From NCBI RefSeq assembly GCF_025244865.1, contig NZ_CP104272.1:3442100-3506099 (forward strand): DNA of 64,000 nucleotides, given 5' to 3'. Position numbers and translations under genes: made by a program. The notes under the pieces are model-generated. The model was not told the origin of the DNA. It did not search any database and saw only the letters and a program-made list of their open reading frames with translations. How positions within the stretch are numbered: the first letter of the stretch is position 1; each line of letters begins with the position of its first letter. This stretch comes from Arthrobacter sp. zg-Y1110 (GTDB taxonomy: Bacteria; Actinomycetota; Actinomycetes; Actinomycetales; Micrococcaceae). This document shows, piece by piece, positions 63,891-64,000 of the stretch.

Positions 63891-64000
63891 TTAGGCCGAC
63901 AGTTCGGTACGGCCCTTGCCACGGCGTGCGGAAAGGATGGCACGGCCGGCACGGGTACGCATGCGAAGGCGGAAGCCGTGCTTCTTGGCACGACGGCGGT
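63891..64000 (-). CDS. rpmH: 50S ribosomal protein L34 (partial, C-terminal part)
   Basis: The last 35 codons of the small ribosomal protein L34 are visible before the right edge: [20 protein letters not shown] followed by [15 protein letters not shown]. About ten N-terminal residues lie beyond the window. L34 binds 23S rRNA. In bacteria its gene nearly always neighbours dnaA and the origin, so the origin should be just outside the window. Confidence 0.97.
   Translation of the reverse strand, partial: RRRAKKHGFRLRMRTRAGRAILSARRGKGRTELSA

Overview
The window is 64 kb of high-GC DNA from an actinobacterium, most likely a member of the Micrococcaceae close to Arthrobacter (inferred from gene order and protein families; the species cannot be named). 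It lies immediately beside the chromosome origin. The right end carries the block parB-parA-rsmG-jag-yidC-yidD-rnpA-rpmH, all on the minus strand, and dnaA/oriC would be expected just past base 64000. Mycothiol genes (mshA and inositol-phosphate synthase), an Rpf-type muralytic protein and a CwlM/MurJ locus support an actinobacterial host.

Layout. 1-5.5 kb: start of a TetR regulator, a GT9 heptosyltransferase, and a tightly coupled aldehyde dehydrogenase-HldE-GT2 operon (ADP-heptose sugar chemistry, unusual for a Gram-positive). 5.5-11.8 kb: small membrane proteins, a MATE-MFS-HD operon, and a BNR beta-propeller/MoaD pair. 11.8-15.3 kb: a secreted Rpf/LysM protein with a long structured leader, divergent from a KimA-like potassium permease. 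16-20 kb: dnaB, a 245-bp cluster of nine DnaA-box-like sequences, then rplI-rpsR-ssb-rpsF. 20-29.3 kb: M18 aminopeptidase, five ABC-2 exporter genes, an MFS carrier and an ABC-F ATPase. 29.3-36.7 kb: two paralogous one-pass membrane proteins flanking a HicA-like gene, then an FAD enzyme-FemAB-GT87 operon. 36.9-42.9 kb: ino1, fhs, mshA, two small unknown genes and a histidine phosphatase. 42.9-51.3 kb: cca, NUDIX, murJ, a pseudokinase/discoidin-like membrane protein, trxB, trxA and cwlM, which is the mycobacterial mviN-trxB-trxA-cwlM locus without sigM and its anti-sigma gene. 51.3-55.3 kb: an inserted accessory block (methyltransferase, DUF1116 protein, ArsR-like regulator, MFS carrier). 55.3-58.0 kb: 2.75 kb without convincing genes, full of parS sites and short tandem repeats; this looks like the chromosomal centromere. 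58.0-64 kb: segregation, RNA-modification and membrane-insertion genes up to rpmH.

How the parts fit. ParA/ParB act on eight sites with an intact 14-bp parS core and two one-mismatch sites between 53.3 and 60.7 kb. One perfect parS is also the loop-proximal stem of the parB terminator. DnaB has a DnaA-box cluster directly upstream, about 46 kb from the expected dnaA. MurJ, its detached pseudokinase partner and a CwlM that has lost amidase residues form a predicted peptidoglycan-control set. ino1 and mshA supply mycothiol. The strongest leads are the parS/terminator centromere, the DnaA-box cluster at dnaB, the split MviN, the beta-propeller/MoaD pair, and the structured leader between rpf and the KimA-like gene. 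All calls come from reading the sequence; no database search was run.
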